A DNA stretch of 64,000 nt from Rhea pennata (lineage: Eukaryota; Chordata; Aves; Rheiformes; Rheidae). Shown in pieces: positions 58,911 to 64,000 of this stretch. A model generated the notes under the pieces. That model ran no database searches, had not been told where the DNA came from, and saw only the letters and a program-made list of their open reading frames with translations. A program made the position numbers and the translations under genes. Within the stretch, counting starts at the first letter, position 1, and each line of letters begins with the position of its first letter. The stretch covers positions 28,552,308 to 28,616,307 of the forward strand of contig NC_084666.1 in the NCBI RefSeq assembly GCF_028389875.1, written 5' to 3'.

Positions 58911-61900
58911 TAAGGGTGGACTCTTAGAAGTGACCAAAACAAAATCAGCAGGTTTTATATATACAAGAAAACTGTAGGACAGTATTACTCATGATCAAAG
59001 TGATCATACTAGGGAAAAGAAGGCTATGTTTTGAACTAATTTAAAATCTTCAGAGATGCATTGATGGAAGCGAGACTGCACATGATGTAAAAAAGCACCA
59101 CCACTGGGCCAAGTATTCATGTAGGGCAGCACACGTTTGCAAGGGCTTTTGTGACTGCTGAAGAATTTCATCTGCACATCATCTCTCTGAAGTCTGATTA
59201 TGTGTGGCTCAACCCAAAGGTTATCCCTGAGTCAGTTTAAACTTGTGGATGTTTTATTACCCATTTTTGGGAAACTAGGTGGCATCAAAATATCTTCAGT
59301 CTTCCTTCTTCAATGTTTGCAACTGAATATTATAAAGTACAGACTGTCATGTGCAGTTAGCTCAGCAATTTGCTGTTGGTATCTGCTAAAATTCCTACTG
59401 CAGAATGAATATTTGAATTCAGAAACTATCATGTTAGATTATCCCAAAATATTACTAGGAAAGAGAAAGTTAGGGGAAGGAGGCTGGTGGAGCCCTCCCA
59501 TTTGCTCTGGGTAGCCATGAACTGTATTGTTGAGTTAGTGTTGCAGGAGGCTCTGGAGATGAACACGTTTGTGGTAAGTTAATGCAAAAATACTCTACAG
59601 CTGAGAGAAAGCAAATGGGAAGGCAAAAAAAAAAATTATTGAAGTGCTCCCTGGAAAACACATATCCATACATCCCCTGGGATTTGTGCCTTTGAAGTTT
59701 ACTTTCATACTGCATATATGTACTGCAAAAGTTTATTATGCTATAAAAGTGCCATCAGAATTAAATATTGTTCTTCAGCTTTCTGTAACATTTGTAAGCT
59801 ATTTATGATTAATTAGACAATTTTCTTACTGTAGCTTTAAATAGTCTAGCTTTGCACTGAAGAAATGGAAAACTTTGTCATGGCTTGCAGCTATATGAGT
59901 GTGTTGTGTTCAGATTTAAACTTTTAAGTTTCAGGACAGCTCTATTTCTTTTAGTCATACACCATACAAATCAGTTATACTAAACAAAAGTGTATGTATT
60001 TCATTTTATGACTGAAAAGTTGGAAACAGGTTTTCTGGTAGTTTAAAACACATGCAAAGGAGTATGTCAAGATCTTAATGATGGACATGTGTGTTGCTTA
60101 TGTGGAAGGTATACTGTTGACTCAATAAGCAGAGCAATAACTTAGAGCACATGTCATTGTGCTTCTAAAAGGCAAAAGTATGAACAAAAATAAAATTCAT
60201 AAACCAGAAGTGGATGGTATTTTTTAAATTTTCTCATGGCTTTGCAACATTCCTGCCTTACAGAAACAGGTAATAGAGCTCTTGATGAAATATTAGCTGT
60301 TTGAAAGTAAAATTGTCAGCATGAAGATGCTGTTTAACACTGTTAGTACCACTTCCTGTGAAATTGCTTTTCTTAAACAGTTTCAGCCCAAGTAAGAGAG
60401 CATTTTAAGCTAATTCTTTCTTTTCACAATAGCCAGCATTCTGCCTTTTACATGAGAGGAATATAATCTATTACATACAGCAGATGCAACACTTATTTAT
60501 GTTTGTAAATTGCCTTCAGGACCTTCAGTGAAAACCCATGTGATAAATGCACACACAAAACAGCATGGACAAGATGAGCATTTATTATTTGGAAGCATCA
60601 ACCATTTCATCTAATGATCATTCATGTAATTTGTGCATCATGACTGACTGATTCTCATTTTAGTTAATAAAATACTTGGGGCTTTTAAAAAAAGTTGCAA
60701 GTATTTTTTAGTTATATGATAGGTGTCTTTGAAAAGTGAGGTAAAGTATAATTCTGAGTGAAAAAATCAGGCAAAATGTTGCAGTTTTGGAAAATAATAA
60801 GATTTACTGTAAAAAATGACTAAATATTAAACCAGCTTTAAAATGTATTACAGTTATACGGGTTTCACAGTAAGCAGCTCACAACAAAGATTTATCATAG
60901 TCAGATGTAGCACAAAGGTAAAATTTAAGGGCTATTTTATCAAATTTCTCTCTGTTTTTTAGGGCTGGGCTTTATAACTATTCTCAAGGTGACTTACTCT
61001 TGTCATAATACTACATTTAGTGAGTACTGTGTAGACAGACTTTTTTTACCAATGCTTTATACATACATTTACTTGGTTTTATGTGTCAATCAGAAATTGG
61101 GTATTCTTCAAAAGCACTTTACAAAGTGCAAACAAGTGAATGATTGGTATTCAGGCTGGGAGGCAAGTAGCTTAGGTGAGGGAATATGAAGTATTAGCTG
61201 GTTCAGTGCAAAGTTGTCCCCAAGGCACATTATGACTGCCTTTGACTTTACCTGAACATCACACCTTTGCTCAGAAAATGAAACTTAATTACTTCTACGT
61301 GCAGCTGTAACTCGGGCAGAAATCTATTTAACTAAAAGCAGATACAGATAGAGCTGTGCCGGTCCTTTCTTGTATGAATACAACTGTATTTTACTTTCCA
61401 GTCAGTGTGTGGTATATTGCTTGACCTGAAGAGTTTGTGGTTTAAATGAGGTACTGGCTATAATAACTGTTTCAGTTATTATATCAATGAAATGCATATG
61501 AAAATCTGAATTTAACCATTTTCACTGATTAATACCACTTAGTACCGTATGTTTTTCTCCCCTAGACTGGAATTTCAGGGATGACTGACTACAGTCTAAA
61601 TAACCTGTCCTTTTCAATTAGTCTGCATAAACATCAAGAATTCTTGGACCATACTTTAAACTAGTACCTCAAAATTGTGTTGAAAATGGGTTATTTTTTA
61701 GAGAATTAATAAAATACTAAGACTAAGCTGTCTTTGTATCTTACACTAACAGCACCTGACCTTCTCTGAATTCCACTTTGTAAAATAAGAGTGCATTTAG
61801 ATTTAAACAAACTAAACCAGATCTCAATTGCTGTTACTGCAAATGAACATTGCATGCCAAAGCTCAAGGTAGACATCTTTTCTGTGTGAACTTAATGGTC

Positions 61901-63971
61901 TTTTTTTCTTGGCACAACTGGAAAGAGGCTAGCACAATTTATCAAAGAATTGTGATGGGTTGTTTATCACTCACTGTTCATCAGTTTAAACTTGGGAGTG
62001 GGTGTTTGTCTTATATTTCATGTATAACAATCCCAAAAAAATCTAGAGCCTCGGGGAGGAAGCCAGAATGTATGATTGTGACATTTTTTTCTCATTTTAC
62101 AACACTGGGATATATGCAAGAGCATACAAATGATAAACAAAGCTCCTGTTTTACATTTTCTCATGACACTTAGCTTCGCTGGTAACGCTGAACCAACAAA
62201 AGCATAGAAATACCAGCATCAGATTCATTCTTGAGCTTGGCTGGTACCAGTAAATGCAGGCTGCAGAAGGAAGCTTCTAGGAGCACGGGATCCTATTTAA
62301 TGCCTGTTTCTGGTTAATACCTATTTGATGGTTCCAAAACACCACATTTTTTAAGGGAGCTTAAAAAAAAAAAAAAGTACTATGAGTTACCTTAATGTGA
62401 TTACAAAGAAGTTGGTTGGCTGGAGCCCAGTTGGTTATAGCCTGCTGTAATTTTGGCCAGGGAGCACTTAAAATCTTTGATGAGTCTCCCTGGACTGGTG
62501 TGGCAGTGGGATGAGAAGCCTTGCACAAAAGGCAGGAGTATGAAATGGGCACCTGGTTTCTGTTTAACACCTCTGTGTAAAGAGAAGTTGATTCAGGTTG
62601 ATCAGCTCCCTTCTTAACCAAGGGGCTGTACACATGTCGCTAGCTGGAAAAAAAGACCTTGTTCCTGGCACACTTCTTTCAATGCTGGTTCCAGAGAGAA
62701 TAATGAAAGAAACAAATGAATCCTAGTGATTTTCCCTCTGTAAGACAGCAGACATTTTAAATAGAGAAAGGGTTTCAGCAGTATGTGAAGTGCTATTTAT
62801 ATTTTCTTAACTCTGCAGAGAGTGAAGAAAAAAGACATTGAACAAACAAAGAGGCACAAAATCAGATGAAAAGAACTGAAAATGTGGAGAAGAGAAGCAG
62901 GGATGAGATAAGACTGGCAATTTGTGTGTGTGTACATATGTAAATGACTTTGTTCTCCAAAGCCAGATGTGATGGCATGAGGTCTTGAGCAGGTCAGAAT
63001 CGTATGATGACTGTGTGCGTTGCCTTGGCATGTCACTTCTGTACCTAGGATTCAGCACATGTGCCAGGGACCCTGGGCACTCATTGCTCATGCTTGCCCA
63101 GTGAGGCTGGTCTTGCTGGGTGATGTAAAGTAGCATCACTCTGCACGTGGACAGAAGGCAGAGCTGGGATCAGGTGCTCTCCACGGGGCCCTTCGTAGCA
63201 GGACAGCAGGACCTTGGCTCCCATGATCCATACCTGAACAGAGCACTGCAGCAGCATGTGTCTGGAGAAGAGCAGCTTGGAGCAGAGCGAAAGCCTTGCA
63301 AAACCATACCACAGCACCCGGCAAATACTAGTGGGCATTTTAGATGAACATTCACGTGCTAACTTGAGGGAGACAGCTTTAAAAAAACATGTATCTATAT
63401 TTTCTTGAGGAGAGGTATGTGAGAAGAAATGATCCAAGCTCTCAGTTTCTCCTAGTAGTGCTCGTTTGCCCACTGTAAGGCACAAAGCGGAGTGTTTCCC
63501 ACGAGATGGCACTATTGCCTCACACACAGAAAAAGCACTTTCCTAGCTTCAATTGCAAATTTAAAAGCTGGTTGCCAAAAGAGGTTTGCAAATAAATGTA
63601 TAAATGTTACAAATCGGAGAAATATCAACAGATGTCAGAGAATTGGTTTCCTCTTTGATGTGTTAAAGGTTGCTGCCTGAAAAAGAATGTGAAAAATCCT
63701 GACTTACAGCTGATGAAATGAGCATCATTATCAATCCCTTGTTCAGCAAAGCTGGTTTTGGTTTAGGGCTTTTGTGGGGTCAACTTTTTAAAATGAGTGT
63801 GGCTCTCTAAAGTAAATGGTATGTACCTGGTAGGTGTAATATTCTGACTGATCTTTTCAGACAAATTTTACCTGAAAAAAGAACCCCATTGAAAAATGGA
63901 ATACATTGTACATGTATTCATTTTTGATTATTTCTAGTTCTTACCTAGCTCAGGAAAATGTCAACTTGCAA

Positions 63972-63999
63972 AACTGGTATATCTAGAGATATACCAGTT
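63972..63999. repeat. 28 bp near-perfect palindrome
   Basis: Two 13-nt arms (AACTGGTATATCT and its exact reverse complement) are separated by two bases. Context to the right is outside the window. Confidence 0.85.
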
Positions 64000-64000
64000 C

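Larger units (their letters stand above)
56022..64000. other. SPATA18 3' UTR and intergenic, no gene recognised
   Basis: In mammals the next gene is USP46, but I found no USP46-like exon on either strand. AATAAA at 58642-58647 and ATTAAA at 56467-56472 are possible SPATA18 polyadenylation signals. A 24 bp imperfect direct repeat lies at 58862-58910, and a 28 bp inverted repeat closes the window. The 62.4-63.5 kb part is somewhat GC-richer without coding support. Confidence 0.55.

Noticed and set aside
59548-59574. 27 bp in-frame mini-exon between acceptor and GTAAGT donor
   Set aside because: Splice-site pairs occur by chance and no neighbouring exon or gene family supports it.
63081-63527. 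148-codon open frame on the minus strand
   Set aside because: No domain, no likeness to USP46 or any family I know, and several overlapping frames of similar length; treated as non-coding.
1-64000. CRISPR arrays, operons, prokaryotic mobile systems
   Set aside because: The window is vertebrate nuclear DNA with spliced genes; no regularly spaced repeats or operon structure were seen.

Overview
This 64 kb window is vertebrate nuclear DNA, almost certainly from a bird. The evidence is short-exon genes with GT-AG introns, CpG-island promoters, a 5'-truncated CR1 retrotransposon ending in the avian-type CR1 tail, and a tRNA-Ile/CR1 SINE. The gene order DCUN1D4 (+), LRRC66 (-), SGCB (-), SPATA18 (+) is the one I know from human 4q12. 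I assembled all four genes exon by exon, checking splice sites and codon phase by hand. The SINE resembles the passerine SINE I know as TguSINE1, so a perching bird is possible, but I cannot prove the order or species.

Layout. 1-6895: last six coding exons of DCUN1D4 (cullin neddylation; PONY domain), then a 3' UTR with a large dinucleotide-repeat block. About 8.4-16.9 kb: intergenic, with the tRNA-Ile/CR1 SINE at 11.6 kb. 17426-27063: LRRC66 on the minus strand in four coding exons, giving a 1239-residue signal peptide-LRR-Ig-like-TM-long tail protein; one 2.7 kb exon encodes the whole tail. 30205-36300: SGCB (beta-sarcoglycan), complete in six exons, 315 residues. 36.3-39.1 kb: head-to-head interval between SGCB and SPATA18, with two CpG islands separated by a ~1 kb CR1 copy. 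39111-56021: SPATA18 (MIEAP), complete in thirteen exons, about 494 residues. 56-64 kb: no coding gene recognised.

The four genes do not form a pathway. They act respectively in cullin neddylation, as an epithelial or receptor-like membrane protein of unknown function, in the muscle dystrophin-associated complex, and in mitochondrial quality control and male germ cells. I see no new multi-gene system. The observations most worth checking are the long LRRC66 tail with its tyrosine motifs, the SINE with a tandemly duplicated CR1-derived tail, the two possible SPATA18 terminal exons, an RFX-type X-box in SPATA18 intron 1, and paired CRE palindromes in the SGCB/SPATA18 interval.
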